From contig JAETNS010000015.1 in assembly GCA_021772015.1 (NCBI GenBank), positions 1 through 59,125 of the forward strand: a DNA stretch of 59,125 nt, read 5' to 3'. A model generated the notes under the pieces. That model was not told the DNA's origin. It searched no databases and saw only the letters and a list, made by a program, of their open reading frames with translations. The stretch is from Prevotellaceae bacterium. GTDB taxonomy: Bacteria > Bacteroidota > Bacteroidia > Bacteroidales > Muribaculaceae. Below, piece after piece: positions 15,703 to 25,106 of this stretch (its first letter is position 1; every line of letters begins with the position of its first letter). The position numbers were made by a program, and so were the translations under genes.

Positions 15703-18285
15703 ATGAAGAGAAAGCTAATGACGCTTGCTGTGGCTGCGCTGACTGCGGCTTCGGCCTATGCGGTTCCCGCAAGACATCTGACCAAAACCGTTTCTCAGCC
15801 GGACGGATCAACTGTGACAGTGACCCTTGTTGGTGACGAATGGTTTCATTCCTATATCACATCTGATGGTCTGGTTGTGGATTTCACCCCGGAGGGTTAC
15901 GCGGTCTACCGTGATTCTGAAGGCCGCAGCGATATGCTGGTTCATGAACTGGCCGAGCGGCCTGCCGCCGAGCAATCCTTCATCGCGTCCCGCTCCACGT
16001 CGCTGACCTACGCCGCCCAGCGTGCCCAGGCCCCGAAAGTGCTTGCGCGCGAGGCTCAGATGTCGTCGTCAAAGGCCCCGTTGCGCCGTTCGCCCCAAGG
16101 CAAGATCAGCGTCGAGCAAGAGGATTCCCAGGTACCCCATAAAGGAGTCGCCCATATACCCATCCTTCTGGTGGAATATACAGACGTGAAGTTCAAGGAT
16201 GGAGAGGGCGCGAACGCCGTTTTCAACGACTTCTTCGCCGGAGATGGAAAAAGCGCGAAGAAATATTTCACCGACGCATCGATGGGGAAATATGATCCGC
16301 AATTCCATGTCTACGGCCCGTACACAGTTTCCAAGAACCGCGCTTACTATGGCGGTTACAGCTATAACGGAAATGATGAGAAGCCCGGCCATATGGTCAA
16401 GGAGGCGATACAGCTCGCCGATCCCGAGGTGGATTTCTCGATCTTCGACAATGACGGCGACGGTGTGTGTGACGTTGTGATAGTCCTTTACGCGGGGGTG
16501 GGGCAAGCATCTTCAGGTGTTGCCCAGGCCGTCTGGCCCTGCCAGTGGGATCTCGCCTCGTCAGGAGCCGGTACCGTGACCTGTGATGGCGTGAAGATGA
16601 CAAAATTCGCTGTCTTCAACGAGCTTAACGGCACATACCAGACCCGGATTGACGGTGTCGGGACATTCTGCCACGAGTTTTCCCATTGCCTCGGTCTCCC
16701 CGATTTCTACGAGACGACATATTACAACGGATATTTCGGAATGGGGCCCTGGTCTCTCATGGACAGTGGCTGTTATAACGACGACGGTTATACTCCGATA
16801 GGTTATTCCGCATATGAGAAGGCTTACATGGGGTGGATCGACCTCGTCGACGGGAAGAAGAACAATCAATACTCTCTCCCGGTGCTGAACGACAACTCTG
16901 ATCCCCAGACGCTTGCCGTCGTGCTGACCAACCAGAAAGACAAGGATGAGTATTTCATCTTCGAGAACCGAGCCTGTCAGGACTGGGATGAGTTTATCCC
17001 TGACGAAGGTATGCTTATAACCCATGTGACTTACAGCGCGTCGGCATGGAACAACAATACGGTCAACAACTACTCCCTCCAGCGCATGACGGTCGTTCCG
17101 GCTGACAACAAGCTTTCCGAAGCCTCTGTCAGCGCCGATCTCTGGCCGAAAAGCTACGCCACGGAGTTTACAAACACCTCAACCCCGGCCGCCCGCACCA
17201 ATACCGGCTCTTTCCTCTCGCAGCCTGTCACGGAGATCGTCCGCGATTCCCAGACACGTCAGGTGTCTTTCTGGGTCGACCGTCAGCCTATTCCTGATCT
17301 CCCGACTCCCGAGCCTGAAGAGCCTGTAAGCGAAGAGCCGGGCAGCTTCACCGCCTTCTGGGCACCTGTGACGATTGAGGGCACTGATGTGAGCTACACC
17401 CTCCAGGTTTGGCCGGCTTCTGCCGGCATTCCCGCCCCGTCGGTATGGACAGATTTCTCTGACGGTCTCGCTGACTGGACATGCGGTGGCGAGTACAAGA
17501 TCCTCTCCTCGTCAATGTATCTTGGCTCGGCCTACAGTGACGGATCGATTACCTCAAATGACCGTCTCGCGCCAGATAACGGCGTGATAACCGTTGTCGT
17601 TAATGCCAAACGTTACGGCACCGACTCCGACCCCGTGGTTCTTCTTTCTCTGATTGATGAGAACGGAGAGCAGGCAGCTGTGGAGGAGATATACGTCCAG
17701 AAGGCAGCCACCTACCACTCCGTGGCGTTTTCCGGCCTTGACAGCTCCAAGGAATACGCTGTCAAAGTCGCAAACCGGGGCCGTTCGAAGCGCGTGACCC
17801 TCTATTCCGCGATGGCCTTCTCCGGCGACTATGCCGACTCCGACGACCTTGATTATAAGAATGCCCTCGATGAGGCGCTTGCCTCAGGGTCTAAAGCCCC
17901 CGCGCGGGTGGAGGAATCGGTTTCCGGCAACAGGACAACGATCACAGGAATCACCGACACCTATTATAAACTTACGGGTCTCGACAATGTGGCTTATCGG
18001 TTCCGTGTGAAAGCAGTGCCTGTAGATCCTGAAAAGGGGAATGAAAGCTATTGGTCCGCGACAAAGGAGATTGACCTTTCCACATCCGGAATCTCCGATG
18101 TCATCAACGACAAGGCCTCTGCCTTTATGATCATCGACGGCGAGATTATCGCGACACCGGGTGCACGCCTCTATTCAGTGTCAGGCATCGAGGTCAATCC
18201 CGTCGCTCCGGGCCGCTTCGCTCCTGTCCCGGGTGCTTATGTATTGGTGACTCCCGGCCTGCGTCCGGCCAAGATCGTCCTCTGA
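15703..18285 (+). CDS. Secreted M6-family-like metalloprotease with C-terminal sorting-type tail
   Basis: 860 residues from the ATG at 15703 (MKRKLMTLAVAALTAASAYA, signal peptide); a GTG six bases earlier is less likely. The zinc site HEFSHCLGLPD (H324, E325, H328, with D334) matches M6/immune-inhibitor-A-like proteases, and GPWSLMDSG is the Met-turn region. After about residue 520 come beta-rich domains, including a jelly-roll-like part and an Fn3-like part. The C-terminal 60 residues (GARLYSVSGIEV.. PGAYVLV.. AKIVL) resemble type IX secretion sorting domains. The protein is probably exported to the surface, where it degrades host or dietary protein or processes other surface proteins; this role is inferred from family. 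Confidence 0.9.
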   Translation: MKRKLMTLAVAALTAASAYAVPARHLTKTVSQPDGSTVTVTLVGDEWFHSYITSDGLVVDFTPEGYAVYRDSEGRSDMLVHELAERPAAEQSFIASRSTSLTYAAQRAQAPKVLAREAQMSSSKAPLRRSPQGKISVEQEDSQVPHKGVAHIPILLVEYTDVKFKDGEGANAVFNDFFAGDGKSAKKYFTDASMGKYDPQFHVYGPYTVSKNRAYYGGYSYNGNDEKPGHMVKEAIQLADPEVDFSIFDNDGDGVCDVVIVLYAGVGQASSGVAQAVWPCQWDLASSGAGTVTCDGVKMTKFAVFNELNGTYQTRIDGVGTFCHEFSHCLGLPDFYETTYYNGYFGMGPWSLMDSGCYNDDGYTPIGYSAYEKAYMGWIDLVDGKKNNQYSLPVLNDNSDPQTLAVVLTNQKDKDEYFIFENRACQDWDEFIPDEGMLITHVTYSASAWNNNTVNNYSLQRMTVVPADNKLSEASVSADLWPKSYATEFTNTSTPAARTNTGSFLSQPVTEIVRDSQTRQVSFWVDRQPIPDLPTPEPEEPVSEEPGSFTAFWAPVTIEGTDVSYTLQVWPASAGIPAPSVWTDFSDGLADWTCGGEYKILSSSMYLGSAYSDGSITSNDRLAPDNGVITVVVNAKRYGTDSDPVVLLSLIDENGEQAAVEEIYVQKAATYHSVAFSGLDSSKEYAVKVANRGRSKRVTLYSAMAFSGDYADSDDLDYKNALDEALASGSKAPARVEESVSGNRTTITGITDTYYKLTGLDNVAYRFRVKAVPVDPEKGNESYWSATKEIDLSTSGISDVINDKASAFMIIDGEIIATPGARLYSVSGIEVNPVAPGRFAPVPGAYVLVTPGLRPAKIVL

Positions 18286-18362
18286 TCAGTCACTGGCAGA
18301 TCGTCGGGAGTGTCCCGCCACAGATCTGATACCGGATGAGAAGCATCTCTCCGGCTCCATAT

Positions 18363-18401
18363 AAAAAGTCGTGTCATGTTTTTTTCATGGCGCGACTTTT
18401 T
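18363..18401 (+). terminator. Strong hairpin terminator after the protease gene
   Basis: AAAAAGTCGTGTCATG (18363-18378) pairs with CATGGCGCGACTTTTT (18386-18401), 16 base pairs with two G-T wobbles, ending in a T-run. The A and T arms make it work in both directions. Confidence 0.8.
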
Positions 18402-18617
18402 ATTTCTTATCCAGAATATGTAAGGTTGGTTATGATTATAAAGCCCTGCTGCCAGGCATCATGCGGCGCATAAGGACGCAATATCTTGATTTGTAGGGGT
18501 GTGTTTAGAAGGTATGGCATTTTGATAAGGTTTGTCTGTATGATGGATGTTAATTTATATTGGCGGAGAAGTGACGTTTTTTTTTGTTGCGATAATTTTG
18601 CAAAAATTACGAAAATA

Positions 18618-18650
18618 TTTGCAAAATAAAAATTATTATCCTAAATTTGC
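18618..18650 (+). promoter_or_regulatory. Promoter of the first giant secreted protein gene
   Basis: TTTG (18618-18621), exactly 20 bases, then TAAATTTGC (18642-18650). The start would be near 18656, giving a leader of about 320 bases. 18404-18617 holds no gene. Confidence 0.75.
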
Positions 18651-18811
18651 CGATGGAAACATGAGGCTGTTCAAAATGCTGTTGTTTTTGACGCGGAGGC
18701 GGCAAAATGTCGCGGATAGTGTCAGGCGCCCCAAAGGCGGCGTTCATGGGTTCAATAAGCAATTGGTCAAAAATTTTTCTTTCATTGATGACCAGAAATG
18801 TCAAACCAAAA

Positions 18812-18895
18812 AATCAGTAAAGATCTACAAATCAGAAAACAATCAGACAAACGTCCCAATCAGACAGAAAGACTTCAAAAACAATCATAAATCAG
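18812..18895 (+). repeat. Cluster of AATCAG hexamers in a long A-rich 5' leader
   Basis: AATCAG occurs at 18812, 18830, 18841, 18858 and 18890, plus AATCAT at 18883, inside the untranslated leader of the gene at 18979. The stretch is G-poor and unlikely to fold, so proteins or RNAs could bind the repeated motif. An 80-codon frame over this region (from 18661) is not credible as protein. Confidence 0.45.
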
Positions 18896-18978
18896 TTTTG
18901 TAAGGGAAAAAGGATAAATTAAAGGATTCATTTGTCCGATCCCGTAGGTTTATTCACACAGAATCCATTTTCAACATT

Positions 18979-21900
18979 ATGAGAAAATCGCTATCTCTGA
19001 TGCTTTCAGCAGCGCTGACCTTCGGGTCGGTTTTCTCCGCTTCCGCCGCTCCTCTGGCCAAAAAGGCCGCCGGTGTATCCAAGGCGGAATGCCCGGTTGC
19101 GGCGCAGGCAAAGGCTGCTAAGAAATTGCAAGGTGTTTCTTTGACGAAAGCCCTTGCGGCGGCTTCAAATGACGGGAAATTCCAGAAAATCCAGTCTAAG
19201 ATCAAAGCGACTAACAAACGTGCTCTCCGTTCGGCTACAGCCGCCTCCCACGCTGTGGCCGCCAATGTGGATCTTAGAGGTACACTTGCCTGGGCGAATG
19301 CCTGGCAGACGTCCGGAACTCCCACATATGGCATGTTTAAAGTTCCTACTACAACAGGAGGTGCTTTTGAACTGCTGGTTCCTCATGAGAAGGCCTATCT
19401 GTCAGGCTATGATAATGGTGATGGCATATATTATGGGTATAACGTCACCAGTGTCAGGGGAATTTTCAATATGTATTCTATCGACACGGTTGATGCAGAG
19501 ACCGGTGAAGTGTTGAATACTTACGACGATGACCAGAGTTTCCAGGCTTCTGACATAGCAGTGGATCCCACTACCGGCGATGCATATGCTTGTCTGTTTG
19601 ACATGTCAGGAGACGGGTTCTGGTGGTCAAAGGTCGACTTTTCTGTGCCTTCGCGTCAGGATATCGGTAAGCTTAGTGTACATCTGCTCGGTATCGGTGT
19701 GACATCATCGGGCCAATTCTATGGTGTCGGCGGTGATGGCAATTTCTATAAGATCGACAAGTCTAACGGAGCTCTTGAGGAGATCGGCGATGGCGTAGGC
19801 GTGGAAATGGAGTATCTCACCGGCGGATGTGTCAATAACCAGAACAATACATTCCTGATGGCTTGGAACAATGATTCAAGCGACCCTGCCGGTCTGCTTG
19901 AGATAGATCTTGCCACCGGGGCTGTGACAGTTCTTGCCCAGTTCTCTGACGGTGAAGAAGTGACCGGCCTTTATATAGCCAAACCCGCCGCTGAAGACAA
20001 GGCTCCCGCCGCTCCCGTGCTGGCTGTAGATTGCCCCGACGGAGCAATGGATGTCAATGTTAAACTTACGATGCCTGACAAGCTTTTCGACGGTACACCC
20101 GCAACCGGTCAGACATTCTCCTACAAGGTTATTGCAGGTGACCAGACGGTGCTTGAAGGGTCTGCTGCGGCAGGCTCCGAAATAAACCAGAGCGTTACAC
20201 TCACTGTTTCTGGTATGACCACATTCGTCGCTACTGTATCCAACTCGGTTGGCGATTCGCCCAAGGCCAAGGCTTCCTGCTATGTGGGCAAAGGCACTCC
20301 CGCCGCTCCTGCGAATGTTGTCCTGGCATTGAACGAGGACGGGGCCGGCACCCTTTCATGGGATGCTGTGACCACATCGTCTGATGGCGGATACCTCAAT
20401 CCTGCCGATGTGACCTACACGGTACTCGATAGCGAGGGCGGTGTCCTGAACAGCGATCTGAAAGCGACCCAAGTCGCAGTGAGCGTTAACGTGCCTGCGT
20501 CATACACCCTGTTCTCTTTCAGCGTAAGAGCAAATTACGACGGCAAATCCTCAGCAGATGTCGAGTCTAACAAGGTTGGCTTGGGCGAACTGGCCGCACC
20601 GCTGACCATGGATATGACAAACCCCGACAACTTCGGCTTGCACACTGTCCTCGATGTCAACGGTGACGGAAAGACCTGGAATTACAATGAGTCCAAGGGC
20701 TGCACCGTTTATCTTTACTCAACCTCTTCTGATGCCGACGATTGGCTGTTCTCTCCCGGTATCAAACTCGAAGGAGGCAAGGCTTACAAGATCAAAGTCA
20801 TGGCTGCTTCCAACAGCGCCAATTACCCCGAACGTATTGAGGTGAAGGCCGGAACCACCCCCTCTGTCGCCGGAATGACCTATGACCTTATTGCGCCGAC
20901 TGTGCTGAGCAGCAAGGATCCCGTCGAACTGGCAGGCTTCATCATCGTGCCCACTACAGGCCAGTACCATTTGGGCTTCCACGCCATCTCTGATGCCGAC
21001 CAATTCTATCTCTATCTCCACTCTTATGAGATTTCGTCTCCTATAGACGGAACGCTTCCTACTGCGGTTACTGATGTTAATATCGAACCTGATATGAATG
21101 GTGCTCTGAAAGCCGCCATTTCCTTCAAGGCTCCCGTCAAAGATATCTCCGGTGGGACTCTTGCAGGATCCATGAAAGTCAAAGTGACACGTAACGGTCA
21201 GGAAGTTAAGACTGTCGATTGTCAGGCAGGAGCTGCTGTTTCGCTCGAAGACACTTCTGTACCTGAAATGGGTGACTATGAGTATAGTTTCATATCTATG
21301 AATGCCAATGGCGAAGAAGGATTGTCGACATCCAAGACTGTTTACGTCGGACCGAAGACTCCCGCTGACATTGACACCAACACTATCACTCTCGAGCAGA
21401 CTGCGCCCGGCACCTTTGTCCTGAAATGGGGTGCTGTCACTACAGCTGCCGATGGTTCGCCGATCCTTCCCGAAAACATCGAATACCGTGTCATGACTAT
21501 TGTTCCCAATGCAATGGGCTCCCTTTCTGTGGGTGAAGTGCTCGGTACCACCACTGACCTTGAATACACCTATGTCACTGAGCCTGCCGTTGATCAGGAT
21601 ATATTCCGACTTGGTGTGCAGGCCGTCAACCTCGGTGTCGGATCGGAATATATCGGCTTGGGATCAATCCTTGTCGGTGAGCCTTATGAGATGCCTGTTG
21701 TGTACACCGGCGAATCGACAACTTACTTCACATCTTCACTGGGATCTGTCTCTTTGGGTTCTTCCAAGAATGGCATTCCGGCCCAGGATGGTGATGACTC
21801 GTTCTATATGATGAAAGGCGCGGCCATAGATGGCGAGAACTCCTTGCAGACAGGTTTGATCTCCATCGATGGGGATGCACCTGTGGTTGACTTCTGGGTT

Positions 21901-23532
21901 TACAGTTTGTCCGGAGCCGGCGAGGAAGGCGGCGAGGACCTCAACCAGACAAAGGTTTCTGTCCTTTGCGACGGTCAGCTGACCCAAATCGGAAGCTTTG
22001 CTCATAATGAGGAAGGTATGGAAGGCGAGGCTTGGAATCACAAGAAGTTCAGCCTCTCGCAGTTCAAGGGTAAGATTGTCCAGGTACGTATCACAGGTGT
22101 TTGCAAGAGCTATATATATAACATTTATGACAATATCCGCATCCGCCTTGATCTGAACTATGATCTGGCCGCTGAAATCTCTGCTCCCGCCAAGGCAACG
22201 ACCGGCAGCGAGTTCGATGTGACCGTCAATGTTAAGAATGATGGCAGCGAGGATGCTGACGCATATGCTGTTGAGTTGTATCGTGACGGCAAACTCGTCG
22301 AGACAAAGAATATGTCTGCTCTTGCCTCCGACAATACCGCCGCCGTCACATTCAAACAGACCCTCGGCCTGTATGACGGAGACGCAGTGGAATATATGGC
22401 CAAAGTCGTTTACGAGGCTGATGAGAACCTTGAAAACAATGAGACTGAAACCGTTTCTGTAGCCCGTGTCAAGAACACGTTCCCCGTAGTGACCGGTCTC
22501 GAAGGTGAGAAGACCGAGCAGGGCAACTCCCTGACTTGGGATCCTGTCGTCATCGGCGAGAAAGTGCCCACAGAAGTCACCGAAGACTTCGAGGAAGGTG
22601 AGTCTTTCGCTCATGAGTTTGCAGACTGGACATTTGTCGATGTTGACCAGCTGATTGTCGGCGGTTTCCAAGGAGTTGATCTCCCCGGAATCACACCTGG
22701 GGAAAGCATGGCATCCTTCTTTGTCTTCGACAACAGCCTGCCGCAGTTCAATCCGAGCTATGTTACCAGGAGTGGTTCAAAATTCCTCGCCACACTCTTC
22801 CAGTACCAGGATCAGCAGATCGATGACTGGGCAATCTCTCCGCTGCTTACCGGTGATGCTCAGACTATCTCATTCTTCGCCCGCAGCTACTCCAACGAGT
22901 ATCCAGAGAAGATAGAGGTATGGTATACAACCTCCAGCTCTGTGGATCCCGCTGACTTCGTCAAAGTTGAGGCATTCGGCTCGCAGGTTGTTCCGGGCCC
23001 GATCAGCAATGAAGACCGACCCTTCACAGAATATTCCGCAGATCTTCCCGCCGGAGCAATGCGCTTCGCGATCCGTTCCTGCGCCGCCGGCTCCTTCATG
23101 CTGATGGTTGACGACGTGACCTATACCAAACTCGATGGATTCGAGGGAGAGCTCAAGGGTTACAATGTATACCGCGACGGCGTGAAACTCAACGAGGCTC
23201 CTGTGGCAGAGGCAAGCTTCCTCGACACCGAGGCTGACGATGCCGCCCACACCTACCATGTGACTGCCGTTTACGACAAGGGTGAGTCTGAACTCTCCGA
23301 ACCTGTCGTTATCGACCAGTCTGGTATCGACTCCATCCTCGCCGGTGGCGTGAAGGTTTCCGTTGAGGGCCGTGACATCGTTGTCGCCGGAGCCGCAGGC
23401 AAGCTCGTTGTCATCAACTCCGTTGACGGCAAGACCCTCTACAGCGCCCAGGGTGATGCCCGCGTGGCCGTGACCTCCGCTGTCTATCTCGTCACCGTAG
23501 ACCGCAAGACCGTCAAGGTCGTTGTCCGCTGA
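18979..23532 (+). CDS. Giant secreted choice-of-anchor-J/adhesin-like protein, paralogue 1
   Basis: 1517 residues with a signal peptide (MRKSLSLMLSAALTFGSVFS..) and a propeptide-like part up to about residue 90 (LRSATAAS). A predicted beta-propeller-like region follows (about 110-330; repeated motifs SGQFYGV.GDGNFYKID, ATGAV). Next come Fn3-like repeats, a cleaved-adhesin/jelly-roll domain (about 540-680, DDWLFSPGIKLEGGKAY), further Fn3, a CARDB-like domain (about 1055-1160) and a second choice-of-anchor-J domain (about 1185-1380, DDWAISPLLTGDAQT). The tail (VYRDGVKLNEAP.., then YLVTVDRKTVKVVVR) resembles T9SS sorting domains. It shares the same architecture and tail with the gene at 29497. 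Likely a surface adhesin or glycan/protein binder; ligand unknown. Confidence 0.88.
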   Translation: MRKSLSLMLSAALTFGSVFSASAAPLAKKAAGVSKAECPVAAQAKAAKKLQGVSLTKALAAASNDGKFQKIQSKIKATNKRALRSATAASHAVAANVDLRGTLAWANAWQTSGTPTYGMFKVPTTTGGAFELLVPHEKAYLSGYDNGDGIYYGYNVTSVRGIFNMYSIDTVDAETGEVLNTYDDDQSFQASDIAVDPTTGDAYACLFDMSGDGFWWSKVDFSVPSRQDIGKLSVHLLGIGVTSSGQFYGVGGDGNFYKIDKSNGALEEIGDGVGVEMEYLTGGCVNNQNNTFLMAWNNDSSDPAGLLEIDLATGAVTVLAQFSDGEEVTGLYIAKPAAEDKAPAAPVLAVDCPDGAMDVNVKLTMPDKLFDGTPATGQTFSYKVIAGDQTVLEGSAAAGSEINQSVTLTVSGMTTFVATVSNSVGDSPKAKASCYVGKGTPAAPANVVLALNEDGAGTLSWDAVTTSSDGGYLNPADVTYTVLDSEGGVLNSDLKATQVAVSVNVPASYTLFSFSVRANYDGKSSADVESNKVGLGELAAPLTMDMTNPDNFGLHTVLDVNGDGKTWNYNESKGCTVYLYSTSSDADDWLFSPGIKLEGGKAYKIKVMAASNSANYPERIEVKAGTTPSVAGMTYDLIAPTVLSSKDPVELAGFIIVPTTGQYHLGFHAISDADQFYLYLHSYEISSPIDGTLPTAVTDVNIEPDMNGALKAAISFKAPVKDISGGTLAGSMKVKVTRNGQEVKTVDCQAGAAVSLEDTSVPEMGDYEYSFISMNANGEEGLSTSKTVYVGPKTPADIDTNTITLEQTAPGTFVLKWGAVTTAADGSPILPENIEYRVMTIVPNAMGSLSVGEVLGTTTDLEYTYVTEPAVDQDIFRLGVQAVNLGVGSEYIGLGSILVGEPYEMPVVYTGESTTYFTSSLGSVSLGSSKNGIPAQDGDDSFYMMKGAAIDGENSLQTGLISIDGDAPVVDFWVYSLSGAGEEGGEDLNQTKVSVLCDGQLTQIGSFAHNEEGMEGEAWNHKKFSLSQFKGKIVQVRITGVCKSYIYNIYDNIRIRLDLNYDLAAEISAPAKATTGSEFDVTVNVKNDGSEDADAYAVELYRDGKLVETKNMSALASDNTAAVTFKQTLGLYDGDAVEYMAKVVYEADENLENNETETVSVARVKNTFPVVTGLEGEKTEQGNSLTWDPVVIGEKVPTEVTEDFEEGESFAHEFADWTFVDVDQLIVGGFQGVDLPGITPGESMASFFVFDNSLPQFNPSYVTRSGSKFLATLFQYQDQQIDDWAISPLLTGDAQTISFFARSYSNEYPEKIEVWYTTSSSVDPADFVKVEAFGSQVVPGPISNEDRPFTEYSADLPAGAMRFAIRSCAAGSFMLMVDDVTYTKLDGFEGELKGYNVYRDGVKLNEAPVAEASFLDTEADDAAHTYHVTAVYDKGESELSEPVVIDQSGIDSILAGGVKVSVEGRDIVVAGAAGKLVVINSVDGKTLYSAQGDARVAVTSAVYLVTVDRKTVKVVVR

Positions 23533-23612
23533 TAATCCCATCTGGTCTCGCCGGGTAGATCCGTCCGGTTCTGTCCGGCAGACACAGATTCCTTTACACC
23601 TCTATTAATTCG

Positions 23613-23652
23613 CCGCCCCGGCAATCCGTTCAGGATAGTCGGGGCGGTTCTT
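23613..23652 (+). terminator. GC-rich terminator after the giant secreted protein gene
   Basis: CCGCCCCG (23613-23620) pairs with CGGGGCGG (23640-23647), followed by TTCTTT. The T-run touches the left edge of the MITE-like element. Confidence 0.75.
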
Positions 23653-23851
23653 TAGAGGGTGTTTAATAACAGATGTTAAATTCTAACGAGCATATTTTGA
23701 GTCAGTTTAGTCTTTTGAGGAGGAAGTGATGCGGGCATCACGACGATCGAAAAAGGCAAAACTGGCCAAAATATGCGATAAGTTTAACTCTGATTTCATT
23801 ATTCACCCTTGAACGGTTAGAATTTAACAGATGTTATTAAACACCCTCTTA
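23652..23851. mobile_element. MITE-like element with 33-bp terminal inverted repeats and TTA target duplications
   Basis: Inverted repeats at 23655-23687 and 23816-23848 match at 31 of 33 positions; each end begins GAGGGTGTTTAATAAC. TTA flanks both sides (23652-23654, 23849-23851), as expected for a 3-bp duplication of the kind made by several IS5-family transposases. The 128-base centre has no credible gene. The insertion sits in the intergenic gap right behind a terminator. The last 13 bases recur at 14009-14021. Confidence 0.7.
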
Positions 23852-23885
23852 CATTTAAGGCGGGACTAATGTGAGAGGGTAGGGG

Positions 23886-24689
23886 TTATTCGGTCTGCGC
23901 GGCAAGGTGTGATGTAGGAAGAAGTCTGGCCGAAAGCTCCCATAAAAGATAGAGGGGGAGGAAGACCGCCGCGAGAGTGAAAGGATCGGATGTCGGGGTG
24001 ATTACTGCGGCAGCTATTACAAGGAGGACGATGGCGTGGCGGCGGTAGCGCGTGAAGAAACTGCGGTTGAGAATCCCAAGGCGTCCCAATGCCCATGTCA
24101 GCAAGGGGATCTCGAAAGTCACCCCCATTACCAGAAGAATAGACATGAAGTTATCCATGTATGAGTCAAGGGTGATGGTGTTGGGTATTTCAGCCGACAG
24201 CTGATATCCGGCCAGAAACCGTAGTGTCAGCGGGAAAACGAGGTAGTAGGCGGTCGCCATCCCGAGATAAAACAGTATGTTGCCCCAGAAAAACGCAGCC
24301 CCGGCGTTTCGTCGCTCATTGGGATAAAGGGCCGGAGATACGAACGTCCACAGGAGATAAACCAGCAGAGGGAAGGTGACAATCAGTGCAAGCTGAAATG
24401 ACAGAGACATGTGTATGAAAAACTGCGAGGCAAGCTGTGTGTTGATCAGATTGACTGAAAAGTCTGTTCCTGACGTGGCGGTGTCCTCCCCCGCAAGAGC
24501 CGAAAGGCGGTCAAAGAGACTGTAAAGGGGGAAAGATCCGTGGCAAGGAGCGAGGATGACGGAGTCGAATATTCGTGGCATCAGGCAGAAAAGGGCCACG
24601 GCGGCTGTTGCCACAACAGCCGCCATGCGGAACAACACCCCGCGCAACGCGTCGAGGTGGTCCCAGAATGTCATCTCTTGGGATTCCAA
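23886..24689 (-). CDS. tatC: Twin-arginine translocase subunit TatC
   Basis: 267 residues with about six hydrophobic segments. The conserved N-terminus MTFWDHLDALRGVLFR and the PLLVYLLWTFVSPALYPNERR loop are TatC signatures, as is ATAYYLVFPLTLRFL. TatC is the receptor for twin-arginine signal peptides of folded proteins in the inner membrane. It lies 42 bases downstream of tatA in the same direction, forming a tatAC operon. No tatB gene is present, as usual in Bacteroidota. The short residue count between helices 1 and 2 carries an extra loop (about residues 60-85). Confidence 0.95.
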   Translation of the reverse strand: MESQEMTFWDHLDALRGVLFRMAAVVATAAVALFCLMPRIFDSVILAPCHGSFPLYSLFDRLSALAGEDTATSGTDFSVNLINTQLASQFFIHMSLSFQLALIVTFPLLVYLLWTFVSPALYPNERRNAGAAFFWGNILFYLGMATAYYLVFPLTLRFLAGYQLSAEIPNTITLDSYMDNFMSILLVMGVTFEIPLLTWALGRLGILNRSFFTRYRRHAIVLLVIAAAVITPTSDPFTLAAVFLPLYLLWELSARLLPTSHLAAQTE

Positions 24690-24731
24690 AATGGATGTGG
24701 ATCAGGGAGGAGATTGAAAGCGGTATTCGGG

Positions 24732-24959
24732 TCAGGACTGCTTCTTGGTGGAGTCGTCGACAGCGTCAGCCGCGTCTTTGACTTCCCGGGTTGCGTCGTT
24801 GAGGCCATCCTTGAAGGAACGGACCCCTTTTCCGAGACCTTTCATCAGTTCGGGTATCTTCTTGCCGCCGAAAAGCAGCAGGACAACCAGAGCTATGATT
24901 ATCCATTCAGAGCCGCCGGGCAGACTTAGTAAAGGTATGAGGCAAAGTGTGGTATGCAT
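24732..24959 (-). CDS. tatA: Twin-arginine translocase subunit TatA/TatE
   Basis: 75 residues: a single TM helix with the hallmark [20 protein letters not shown] hinge and amphipathic helix, then an acidic and lysine-rich tail. It would form the pore-forming oligomer recruited by TatC. First gene of the tatAC operon, divergent from fabD; its -7 box lies at 25014-25022. Confidence 0.94.
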   Translation of the reverse strand: MHTTLCLIPLLSLPGGSEWIIIALVVLLLFGGKKIPELMKGLGKGVRSFKDGLNDATREVKDAADAVDDSTKKQS

Positions 24960-25013
24960 GGTGATAACGGTTGAGTTGTATTGATTGCGGGCCGATATCA
25001 GACCGCATGGATA

Positions 25014-25074
25014 GCAAAGTTACGGCTTTTGGCTTGAATTTCATCGCCGTGTGGGAATTTTTTTGTAACTTTGC
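25014..25074. promoter_or_regulatory. Divergent promoters of tatA and fabD
   Basis: GCAAAGTTA (25014-25022) is the minus-strand -7 box for tatA, and TAACTTTGC (25066-25074) the plus-strand box for fabD. As in the mnmE/MATE region, two identical boxes face away from each other. -33 elements are not clear. Confidence 0.6.
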
Positions 25075-25106
25075 GCCCGGATTTGAAATAATTAACAGAC
25101 TGACAT

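Noticed and set aside
18547-18903. 118-codon plus-strand frame before the giant secreted protein
   Set aside because: It runs over the promoter at 18618-18650 and the A-rich leader; lysine/asparagine-rich low-complexity end; no homology recalled.
21736-22671. 311-codon frame antisense to the giant secreted gene
   Set aside because: Same cause: mirror of a biased coding sequence, with no domain.
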